NCBI GenBank assembly: GCA_037954665.1
Contig: JBBMOL010000136.1
Span: 992,001-1,056,000 of the forward strand
Origin: Laguncularia racemosa
Lineage: Eukaryota > Streptophyta > Magnoliopsida > Myrtales > Combretaceae
Reading direction: 5' to 3'
Length of the DNA stretch: 64,000 bases
Positions 13,301-25,300 of this stretch are shown in pieces. The position numbers and the translations under genes were made by a program. Position 1 is the first letter of the stretch. Each line of letters starts with the position of its first letter. Under the pieces are notes generated by a model. It had not been told where the DNA came from. It saw nothing but the letters and a program-made list of their open reading frames with translations, and did no database searches.

Positions 13301-16300
13301 TCTTTCCCATTTAAGCTAGAATAGTTTCTTACACCTGTGACCTCCAATGAATGGCTCGTCACAATTAAAGCACAACCCCTTACTCCGCCGCTCATCTATC
13401 TCTGCTCTACTAAGTTTCTTGGCATACCCCAATCGATTAGGGGGTTCTACCAACGATACCGATCACCTCCTAATCTCTCCTTCCTCCCTGGGGGTACGTG
13501 CCTTTTCTCGTATAGACTAATAAGGCTCATCACTTGCGTTAGACTCATGGGGTGGTTAAGTTTCACCTCAACTGCTATTGCTTCCTTCAAGCCGCTGATA
13601 AAGATTGCTATCTCGTGCTTTGGTGCCAGGTCCACCACCTAGGTGGCCAACTTTCGAATCTCCACTAATAGTTCTCAACCGTGTTCAGTTAGTGCAATTT
13701 AGATAACTCACCGACCTTGTTGCTCCAGATTAGGGGACCAAATCTAAGATCACAAAGTCTTGAATTCTGGCCAGGTCAATTGGGGGTGTTCTCACTTCAA
13801 CTTAAGGAACCACAATTGACCATCTCCCTCTAGGAGAAATGTGGCTATCTTCACCTTCTCTTCTTTAGCTACAAGTTGGTGCTTGAAGAACTATTCGCAC
13901 CAATTGAACCAGCCTAACGTGTCCCCTGTTGCCACCATATTTTGGGAAATCCCATTTGGCAAGCCTAGGAACGAACACGCCATGGTTCAATTGCCAGCTA
14001 TCAACCTAGTTTTCGCCCACCTCTTCTTCAACCGGGCCTAAAGATTTCTGTTGTGTTCCCTCATGCGTCAAACTTTCCAGTTGGATCACCAATCTATCCT
14101 GTCATGCTTCCATTTGTTCCAAGTGAGCTCGATCATCTTGATGCATGGCCAAAAATGCCTCCAACTACTGGTGAACCTTCTTCCAATCCTCCATTTCATC
14201 TTGCTCTAATACCAAAATGTTAGCGGCAAGCACTTAGGATAAGGTCCTCAAGCAAGTTGAATTTAGGAGGATTTCGAGTCAGGTTGTGTGATTTGTGACC
14301 TAGTTTCCCTATATTATTTTTCTTTTAATTTGGGCTCATCAAAAAGAACCCAGGGATCTCATGTTATAAGTCTCTTTTTTTTATAAAATCCGATGCCCTC
14401 TTTCATTCCATATTTCCTTTAAGTAGTACAATAGATCAGATTAGTTACATTGCTATCATGTCCTCCATGTCCTCAAAGTTCTGCGCCCACTACTTCTAGA
14501 TAACCTACACATCCCTCCCCACATTTGCTCTTACACATCTACCTTGCCTAACTACACCAACCCACTACTACAATTGCTCATTATCTGCTGAACGTGTGCA
14601 CCTCTTGTACACGTTTGCAAAGGGTGTGACATCAGGCTGGTACCTATCAGATTCACTATCAAGTTATAGGGAAAAATACGGGTGATTCACTAAAATTGAG
14701 GAAAATGGCAATTCTTCAACCTTGAAGCCAACAGTTTGGAAATGCCTATGTAGATGATACCGCAGCAACTAACTGAACTAAAATCAGCCATCATAGGATC
14801 TTTTTTGGGTGAGATGAGTTTTTTTTTTTTTTTATTTCATTATAGAGAAAGTAAGATACATCAAGGAACTGCACGAGAACCTACTAAATTAACATAGGTA
14901 TCTAAAAACAAAAGAATACTCAGGTCAATATAACGGTCCTAAAGGCTTCCAAATAATACAAGGAAACAAAGGAAAACCAAACCAGGAAAGCAACAGAGAA
15001 CAAAGAAAATATAAAAGACTAAAGAAAATAGATATCAGAATCACAGCCACAAAGATTCCTTGATTTCCAACATAACAGTTATTCCTCTCTTTCCAAATGT
15101 AGTAAACACACCACCAAGATGGCCTTTTTTGTGCTTTCCAGTCAGGCGTCTTCCTAATGTTGACAGCAGGTCAGCTACAGCGCTCAGAGAAGAAAGCTGC
15201 TGAGCTGGCCAAAGTTGAAAACCCTCAACACCTTTCCATACTTCCTTGGTGAACTCAATTCACTTTCCTTGCTGCAGAGGTAACAAGAATTTGTTTGAAT
15301 TACTCCCCAATCCAAAAGTTTATGGTGTATAGTCTTCCAAGAACAATTAGCCATAATATAAAGGCATGTATAGGCATGATAGATTTATGCCAGACAGCAG
15401 AGAACCAGCTTACATGAGCAGTACTTTCCTTAGCTAGGACATAAGCTTGTTTGATGGAAAGAGCCTTTGTAGGATTCTTCCAAACATGGTTGTCACAAGC
15501 AAGCCAATTCAGCCTCATATTCCCAAAAGTTCGCACTAATTCTATTCCAGACTTCCCCATTTGCCAAGTTAATAATCCCCAGTTAGCTCCATTAATAAAA
15601 GAGCAAAGCCTGGTCTCCTTAGGCTAACCAACCTCTAGGGAAACCCTCTCACCTAGCCATTCCACTAAAAGGCCTTTAGGAAGCCATGGGCCATACCAAA
15701 AGGATATAAAGTTCCCATCTCCATATTGCCAAGTTAATAATTAAAGCGCAAGAGGTCTAGATTGAAGAATTTTTCCCCAAGCCCAAGAAGCACCATTAGG
15801 GATCTTAATAAGCTAAAAATTCTGGCCCCTTAACAATTCCAATCAAACCCAACTTGGCCATAAGGAATGTCCAAAATCCAAAGAGAGTCCAACTGTGCTT
15901 TGACTGGGCACAATTTCTTGGATTTACAAATTTCCCCCCAACCCAATTTGGCCTTTGCACTCTCTTCAATGCTGCCATTCCAAAGGAACCGCTTGAGTTT
16001 TGACTCAAGTAAACATATTGCACTTTTTGGAAGTATAAAGATGGTAGACCAATAGACTTGTAGAGAGGACATAACACCTCTAATCAACCATACACAGCCC
16101 ACATATGAAAGAGACTTGTTCGTCCATAGGTTGATCCGAGCTGCCAATTTTGCCACTAATTGCAAGCACATAGATTTGGATAACTTTGTGGAAGTGAGGA
16201 GTATTCCCAAGTAGCGGATAGGGAAGAGATCCCACAGCAAAGCTCAATAACCAGGAAATTTCTGCCTGTTTATATGCACTTACCCCACTAAGAAACAGCT

Positions 16301-19300
16301 AACTTTTTGAGGGGTTAGCTCCCAAGCCTGAGAGAACATAGTATTCAACCAAAGCTTCCTTCATCAACTTAACAATGGAGTAATCGTCGTTAGCAAAGAT
16401 TAACACATCATCCACAAGGCATAGGTGAGTAAGCTTTTCCCTCTTGCACCTCTAATGAAATTGAAAACCTGTATTATGACCTTTTTCCCAAAGTATAGTT
16501 GAGAATACCTCCATTAAAAGGGCAAAAAGATATGGGGATAATGAGTCCCTGTTATCGGATCGGGTGAATGATCTTTATAATAGGGCAATTAGAAATTGAT
16601 TCCTCCCTATAAACCTGCTTACCCTTAGCAACTTTTCTCCCATATTGTTGTTTGAGTGTTTAGTAAGGCTGCTTAGAGAGAACCCTAGATCTCCTAAAAG
16701 TAATAATTTTGAGAAAATTCAGACCATCCTCTTCTCCTTAATTTCTGATAATATATGTTCCTTACAACACATAGGCAGTCAAGAAACTGCTTGTCTAAAT
16801 TCCCTCTTTTTCTGACACATACACATACAATAACTAACTCACATAACTGTCCACTACACACACTCCACAACATTCCTTTTATTTGACTTACACAACTAAC
16901 CACAATACAGAATATACCAAACAAGGATGACATAAGAATACAAATATAACAATTATTGACCCGTTCTCCATTTTCCACTACTCTTAAACTCTCCTTAAAT
17001 TCCAATGGCAATTTAAGTAATTGAACAAGGTTTGTTATCAGAAAACTGTGAGTACTACCTGAATCAATAAGAATCAACATTGGATAGCCATTAAGTTGCC
17101 CCTGCACCTTCATTGTTTGAGGTTGATTTAGTCCAACCATTGCCTGCAACAAAATTTCCGACTCCCCTCCTCCTCCTCCTCCTGCTCTTCCAATGTCATT
17201 TCTGTGTTGGAATCCTCCTCTACTTCTAGCCAAAAAATGTCTTTTACATATATGCCCTACTGTGAAGGGTTCATCACAATTAAAGCAAAGACCCTTGGCT
17301 CTTCAATTTTCCAACTCTGCCCTACTCAATCTTCGAATATATGGCCCTTTATTCCCCGTACTGTTCGAGATGATGTTACAACGAGACAATCCCACTTCTT
17401 CCTTAATGAAATGAACACCTCTTCTTTCATAGAAGTGAGCCAACGCCACAGATTGATTCAAACTGCGTGGCTGATGTAACTCAACTTCCACCGCTATATA
17501 TTCCTTCAATCCACTAAAAAAGATGGCCACTTCATCCTTAGCCAACAAGAATGTTGTATGGGCTGCCAGTTGTTCAAATTTCCTCTGGTATGCCTCTATT
17601 GTTCCAATCTGTTTGAGTTTGGACAATTCTCTCAATTTGTTACTCCTTGTGGGTGGACCAAAATATAAATTACACATCAACTTACATTCTTCCCATGTCA
17701 TTTCTGGTTTCTCCCATTCAAACTTCAAAAACCAAAGTTGCACATATCCCTCCATATGAAACGCATCCAATTCCACCATCTCTTTCACTGCAATTTTTTT
17801 TTGTCGAAAGAAGTGCTCGCATCTGTTAAGCCACCCAATCAGATCCACATTCTCGTCATACTTGAGAAAATCAAGTTTTGAATATTTTGGAGTAACTACT
17901 CCCCTTACATTTCGGCTTCCATGGCTATCCACAGCCTCTTCTTGTCTCCTACAATTACTTCACCCATACGACCCTCCGTTTTAGAAGCTTCCCAAGTCAC
18001 ACTAGCAATCTCCACACCTAACCGTTGCTGTCACATCTACATCCTCTCTCGGTCCTCCTTGTACATCAGCATGAAGGCCTCGAGTTGTTGCTGTAGTTGC
18101 TTAATTCATCCATCAAACACGGCTCTAATACCAATTTGTTATCGGATCAGGTGAATGATCTCGTAATAGAGCGATTTGAAATCGATTCCTCCCTATATAC
18201 CTGCTTACCCTTGGCAACTTTTCTCCCAAACTTACCTATTGTTGTTGAGTGTTTAGTAGGGCTGCTTAGAGAGAACCCTAGATCTCCTGAAAGTAATAAT
18301 TTTGAGAAAATTCAGACCATCCTCTTCTTCTTAATTTCAGATAATACATGTTCCTTACAACACATAGGCAGTTAAGAAACTGCTTGTCTAAATTCCCTCT
18401 TTTACTGACACATACATACACACAATAACTACCTCACATAACTGTCCACTACACACATGGCACAACATTCCTTTTATTTGATTTACACAACTAACCACAA
18501 TACAGAATATACCAAACAAGGATGACATAAGAATACAAATATAGAAATGTACAAATTATACTACCACCACATGGACACCTAAATACATAATACAATCACT
18601 GCAAATTCTCCTTACTTTCATTCTTGTTACAAGCATACACATGTTTAAAGGGAATAACAATCCCTTGTCTTAAACCTCTGGAGGAAGCAAAAAAACCTGT
18701 CAACTCCCTATTTAAGTTAATAGAAAACATGTGTAGTAACACAAGTAATAACCCAATTAATAAATTGGCTAGGGATGCCAATACCTTCAAGAAGAGTCCA
18801 AAGAAAGCTCCATCTCACATTATCATAATCCTTCATTAGATCCACTTTGACAGGCACACCTAGCCCCTTTGTTGTCTCTATGGTGATCCTTAAGGAGTTC
18901 TTGAGCTACAAGGATATTGTCCAGATTCTTCTACCCTTCACGAAAGTCATTTATTCTTTACCCACCAACGAGGGAATTATAAGTTTTAGCAGCCCCACCA
19001 ATTTCTTGGAGATGCATCTGTACAAAGTGTTACAACATGCTATAGGCCAATAGTCCATGAGGGAAAAAGGGTTATCTACCTTTGGACAAGAGATAAATAG
19101 GTAAAATGAACCTCAAGTAGTAAGCTACCCATGGAAAAAAGTCATTTGACAGCAACTGCCACTTCTTTTCCCCACAACATCCCAAATAAAAAATTAGCAC
19201 CATAGCCATTTGGACCTGGGGCTATGTCCTATACTAAGGGCCACATTGTATTCTTCACATCTTCATCAGAAAAGGGGGCCACCAGCAGCTGTGCATCCAC

Positions 19301-22300
19301 TAAGTTCACCCACCTTCTGATGATGGATTAAAGATGAGCAGGATCTGGGCATTCATCACAAGTCTCCTTCAACAGACTTTGAAAATAGTGTATTGCCAAA
19401 GACTTCACCTGTTCTTTTGAAGAAACTAAGGCCCCTTGGTCATTCATCAAATAAAACACTTCATTCCTATAGTTGAGTCAATGAATGGTTCTAAAGAACT
19501 TAGTGTTCCATTAACCAAGTTAAGCCACACCACTCTAGACTTTTGGTGAAAAAAAAGATTCCTCAGCTGCTGACAGAAAATAGAACTACTGGAACAGCCT
19601 TTTTTCTTACTCCCAAGCTGCCATGGAAAAGTTCAACTGATTATTTGCTTGAACCCAAAGTAGTTCTCACAAGCAGCGTTGGCCTAAATAGGAATATAAT
19701 CAAAATGGTCATTATTCAGTTTCTTGAGGTATAGTTTGAGCAATTTAAGTTTAGAAACAAAATTGATCATAGAGTTGCCATCTACATGAGTAGTCCAAAC
19801 CTCTTTGACAACAGCATCAAAATTTGGGTGTCACTTCCAAGAGTCAAAATATTTGAAAAAACTATACTTCACCACTTGATTGTTGTTGAGTTTAACAATC
19901 AATGGACCATGGTCCAAGATGCCGGACTAGGAACAAGCACTTCAGTCTCGTGGGGAGTCTAGAACCAGCAGCTATTCGTAAGAGCCTGATCAAGGAGACA
20001 GAGAATAGAATCTTCCAAGTTCCTGTTAGACCAAGTATGTACAAGGCCGACAACTCTAGCATCAATTACTTCAATATCAAAGCAAACTTCATTAAACCTC
20101 TCCATGCCCCTCGTCATGGCTTCAACACTACAGCCCTACACTCATTAAAGTCCTCCAAAACAAGCCAGGGGCCTTGGGTAGACTGTTTCAACCAAATTAA
20201 ATCACTCCATAAAGATTCCCTAGCTGGTTCATTGTTGTAGGCAAACACAAAGGTAATGAACAGCAACCTTTCATCATCACAAATGCAACATGAACTGCTC
20301 AGAGCTCATCATCTCCTACACGTCCCACACTTCCAGCCCCCAACCCACCTAGATACAACCAGAAGGAAACACTTCAATCTGCCAAGATTGTAGAGTGCAA
20401 TTGCAAACCACATCAAAAGAGTGAGATTTCACCTTAATCTCCAGCAAAACAACAATTGAAATGTCATAATCCCAACACAATTTATTTACTTCCTTACTTT
20501 TATGGAGATTATTCAACCCCCTAATACTCAAAGAAGCTAACATTAACATATTTACAAAGAAAAACAATACACCACCTCTAAAGATTGATGGAAAGAGGGA
20601 GATCAACACCCCACCCCCCAATTTTTCTCTTTCCTTTATCAGCCTAGCCCTTTACTTCCTCAATTTCTTCTTCTTCTTCTTGACCATGCTTTCTATCTCC
20701 TCGTGCTAGATCAACAGGGGAAACAGCAAGGTTCATCGGTGAGATCAAGAGTCAAGTCGTGTCTCTTTGACCACTGATGGAGAGAGTGCAGTCCTCATGA
20801 GCTCTCTAGAAGAAGCAGAGCCTTTGAAGTGCCAGCATCCAAACTTTCATACCTGTCTCCCAAAGTCCCAGGATCCACGAGATAAGTTACAGCCAGCATA
20901 GCTTCACTTGATTCTGATCTAAGAGAATCAAAACCAGGGCAGAAAGATGAAGAGTTGGAGCTGTCCAGGTCCATAATGGTTGTAGAGTCTAGCGCTTTAC
21001 CCTTACCAAGAATGATGGGTACTTGGCTTCACAACAGCCTCTTCAATTTCTTTAATCACAATCACTTTGTTAGGCTTTGTATGAGTGAATCTTTTTTCTC
21101 AAAGTTCCCTCTCTATGGACAGAAGCAGGCTCATTGTGGTCATTCTTAGAAGTTCTCCAATAACATCCATAGCCTCACTACCTTTCACAGCCTCTCCACC
21201 TTGGTTAGGACATTTGGCACTGCTATGTCCAAAATGCAACAAAAAGAACAGCAGGAGGCAAAATGTGGTACTCCGCATCAAATCTATGGATAGAGGCATC
21301 CACACACTCCATCTCAAATTCTTTTATAGCATATTTGGTTTAATGGAATGAAATAAGGTAGTAATAAAATTACAATCCTTAAGAAATGAAATAGAATACA
21401 AATTATTTATAGTTCTTTTGAAATCTCATGGATAAATATAGATGTATGCTAAGAAAAATCAAAAAATAGCTATTCCCTTGATCCTATAAAGGAATTTCGA
21501 TTCCTCATTTTACAGTATTAGCAATTATAGAGAATAGCTATTTCACCAACTAAACGTAAAAATAGACCTATAAAAAAGGAATTATTATTCTATTCAACTC
21601 TGATGAAGTGAACCAAACATGTAGTTAAGAACTTCACCATCTACTTCCATCTCAATCAATGAACACACATAGCAAGCTCTTTCCACCTTTGCAACAACGA
21701 TATCAACCTACAAGGGCTTTCACAATGCACTAACTACATAACCAAAACCTCATTATGTTAATACTTCACAAGACTCCCCATAGCTTAACCCAAACTAGCA
21801 TTTTCCTAGAATGAATTTTTGTAAGAGCCATGTCAATCCTCTATCTTTCCAGCACCAGAAGTTGATTTGCAAAAGACCAAGGTTGGTGTAGTACTTTCAG
21901 CAAGCAATCCACTAAGGAAAACTTGAAAAAATAATATCCACAGCCATTTGTGAGCTCATCCACTAACTTTAAACTCTCCGCAAGAATTTTGAAAATATAT
22001 TTATATATGGTATTGCAACAAGATATAGGTCAAAAATCCGGCAAAGTAGATGGATTTTCAAATTTTGGCACTAGCAAAATCGCTGCTGAATTTCTAGATT
22101 TAAGCAACATACCCAAGCATTTTGAAAGAAACAAACATCTTATCCACACACAAAAAAAAAAAAAAATTTGCTCCAATATTATCCCAAGCATTTTGAAAGA
22201 AATTTACTTTATATCCTCGACCTAGGTGCTTTATCTTGTGCTATTAAGTCAAAAGTGGGTTTAGTTTCAACATTTGTCACCGGTTTGACCAAACAAGCCT

Positions 22301-25300
22301 AGTCCAACCTTCCGACACACTATGCAATTAAAGTTTCTAGGCAATGAAATGGGTGGGTAGGCACCTAGGCTCTTTCAACAAATCCTCAAAATATTTGATG
22401 GCATGCTCTTTAATTTCTAAGGTAGAATTCAGTTATTGCCCTATGCTATCACAAAGGGAGCGAATCATATCTTCATGAAACTTCTGTTTCAAGAAGTGAG
22501 GAAAATTTAGAGTCGAGGTCCCCCAATTTAAGCCAAGTAATTCTCGACTTTTGCTTTAAGAAAGATTTCTTCACCGCACTCAAAAGATAGAATTCCTTGT
22601 AAGCCCTTTTCTCATCTTCATTGGGGTTAGATACCACTTAGAACATTGGGGTTCCATCCACCTTCCTATTCCAAACCTCTTCCACAACATTTTTTAAAAG
22701 CTGGGTGGTCAATCAATCAGTTTAAGAATTTAAAGAAAGGCCTCTTTTTTTTTTTAGTAAATCAATAATTTTATTTATATATGGAAGAATTTACAACCGT
22801 CAATTGAAGGGAAGGTATACACAGCTACTCTATATTAAGTTAGAATATACAAAAACACTGGGAAACAAAAAAAGACTAAATAGAGAATTTAAAAGAGCTT
22901 AGAATTAGCCATAATTTGACTAACAAGAGAGCCTAATTTGGGACACAATTGTCTAGTTCTAAATCTACAATATATGATTGCTGCTGAGGAAGCTCTCCAC
23001 TTCTAATCATAAGATCTCCAGACGAGGCTATTGCAGTAAGATCGGATGTGGGTCCTTGCCATGATAGAAAAGAAGATGGGCATTCCAGTACTTCAAGCAC
23101 CAGAGCCCAAACTTGACAAGAGTAGGTGCGATTAAAGAAGAGGTGAGGATGATCTTCATGACCTAGAGAACACAAATAGCACGTGGTTGATGATGCTAAT
23201 CCTAAGCAAACATTCTAACTAATGTTTGGAGTTTTCCTATCCAAGCCAGCCATAGAAAGAAAGCGTGTCGTGGGATTGCTGTAGGGCTCCAAATCACTTT
23301 GCACCAAGGCACTAAGGGAGCAATGGGTGCAAGGAATTCGTTCCTAACAAAGAAAGGCCTCTATCATTGCATCAATGTTCAAGTGTGCGATAAGGGGGCA
23401 ACAATCAAAAATCCCAAGACTAGCTACTTGGATTTCATACTTCAAATACCGTTCAAGCCACAAGTGGCTTACAAGAGCACAATCCAATATTCTAAAAATC
23501 GGGTTGGATGCATTATTGTTTGTCCAAGTAAACAAGACACCCGACGTATGGACATCTTCCAAGTTGGCCTCAAAGTAGAAGTCATTGAAGTCCTCCATAC
23601 CCTTGGTGATGGCGACTTTCCCTCCAAACTTTTCTTCAACACTACATCATTAATTAAAATCACCCAACACCATCCATGGACATGTTACACGAGAGGTTAG
23701 CTTGCATTCACATAAAGGGTTACCATTTGAACGTGTTTATTTTCAAAGAAGATCAAAGAAGGATTCCTGAACAATTGATTGAAGTCTAGTGTATTAGTCG
23801 TGTCTTGTGTACTGTGATAAGTGTTGTAATATGTTGTCTTGATCTGCTGTGCATGTGTAAATGTGGTGTGTTGTGTCCTAGAATTTATTATCGTGTCCAT
23901 GTAATCCATTGATGTTAAATTGTGGGTCTAGAGTAGTGGGCGTGTGATGTGGAAGTGTGGAGTCGGTAGGTGCAGGAAATGGGGCATGGGGCAGTTACAT
24001 TAGGTGTAGGAAATGGGAGGTGGGGCAATTACATTAGGAGTAGTGGGTAGAGAAATGTACCAACTGCACATACCTGCATAAAAAGGAGTTATCTCTAGCA
24101 ATGGAAAGGAGAGTTCAATTTCCAGCAGAAATCTAGTGTGATTAACACTTGTGAGATCGCCAAGTTCTCTCTAACGAGCGCAAACCCAATTATCAAACAT
24201 AGGTAAGCAAGGAAGAAAAACCATAAAAACCACAGTTGAATCTGACCTAATAATTGATCCTAAGGATGAAGGAAACAAGGTACAATCCTGTAACAAAGTG
24301 GTATCAAAGTCGAACATGTCAAAAGACATCAAACAGCTCCAGTACTAGTTCAAAAATTTCCTAGCCCTGTACTAGGCTAACCAAGCGTAGGTTGAGGAGC
24401 TTTCGCTCCAGTTGGCAACCCTCTCCCGGGAAATGTCGACCCAAAAGGGAAAATCAAAGGAACAAGAGGAGGCAACCGGAGGAAGCTCACTGCTAGATCG
24501 AATGCCAGGAAGCTCAACAGTGGTGGGCGAGGCAGAGAGAGGTACGTTGGTGCCGAAGTACACCCGACTTGATTTTCCAAAGTTTGATGGCAGATCAGAC
24601 CCACTTAGGTGGTTAAATCGGTGTGAACAATTCTTCCGACACTAGAGGACATCGGAGGAGGATCGAGTGGAGTTGGCAACCTACCACATGGAGAGAGAGG
24701 CCCAGCTTTGGTTCATTAAGATGGCGAAGGACCAACCCAAGATGGGGTGGCATGAGTTCAAACTGTTATGCAATACACAATTCGAACCCCCACTCCAAAG
24801 CAATCCGTTAGGGCAACTGGCCGAGCTACGACAAGTGGGGTCGATGGAGGAATATCATCACCGCTTCATCCAGGTCTCGGCCTAAATGCCGACCCTCACG
24901 CCAGAATAGGAAGTGGCCTTATTTATCAGCGGGTTAAGGGAGTCTATCTCCATAGATGTGCTAATTCAGAACCCCCAAGATATGACACAAGCCGTGGCAC
25001 TAGCGAGGCTCTACGAAAGGAGAAGTGTGGCTATGAGAGCAGAGGCAGAGGCACAAAGAAGTAAAGTAGTTGCAGCAGTGGAAGGAGAGATGCCCACAAA
25101 GAAATTCTTGCCAACGGCTAACTCTATTGCGACCCAATATGCGAAGGGACTGAGTAAGGTAGAACTGGAAGAGAGGAGGAAAAAGGGACTTTGCTTTACT
25201 TGCGATGAGCTATTTTCCATGGGTCATCATTGTATGAGGTTGTTTTGGCTGGAATGTATGGAAGAGGAACCAAAGGGTCAGGACGAGGACGATGAAGGGG

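Larger units (their letters stand above)
9582..14649 (-). mobile_element. Ty3/gypsy chromovirus, structurally complete, coding-dead
   Basis: LTRs 9582-10021 (3') and 14218-14649 (5') both read TGATAGGTACC...CGCTAACA on the minus strand. They are flanked by a perfect 5-bp duplication, GATTC (9577-9581 and 14650-14654). The primer site next to the 5' LTR fits initiator tRNA-Met (GGTATTAGAGC, minus strand of 14203-14214), and a polypurine run AAGGGGGGAGTGA sits beside the 3' LTR. Gag, protease, RT/RNase H, integrase and a chromodomain are in that order. Many in-frame stops and frameshifts make it non-autonomous now. It lies in sense orientation inside HUB1 intron 5. Confidence 0.93.
14819..21970 (-). 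mobile_element. LINE-1 (L1-type), interrupted by a gypsy derivative and a MITE
   Basis: On the minus strand: ORF1 remnant with a DUF4283-like segment (NGCGYYFFKF, about 21910-21950) and degraded zinc knuckle (HFGHSSAKCPNQ, about 21210); endonuclease start SIRGLNN at about 20530; RT motifs (CCNTLYRCIS near 19030, FFASSRGLRQG near 18680, then SPYLFALLMEVF near 16530, LVDDVLIFA near 16410); the RT C-terminal block (RYLGILL...VYWSTIFILPK, 15830-16240); zf-RVT (15300-15560); and a T15 run at 14819-14833 marking the poly(A) end. Frames are heavily broken. The 5' end is missing (see junction near 21970). Insertions: 16550-18659 and 21327-21624. Confidence 0.85.

Noticed and set aside
22111..22201. 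Short direct repeat CCAAGCATTTTGAAAGAAA around an A15 run, possible small retroposon
   Set aside because: The A-run is not next to the second repeat, so it does not fit a retroposed insertion; more likely a local duplication in LINE-2.
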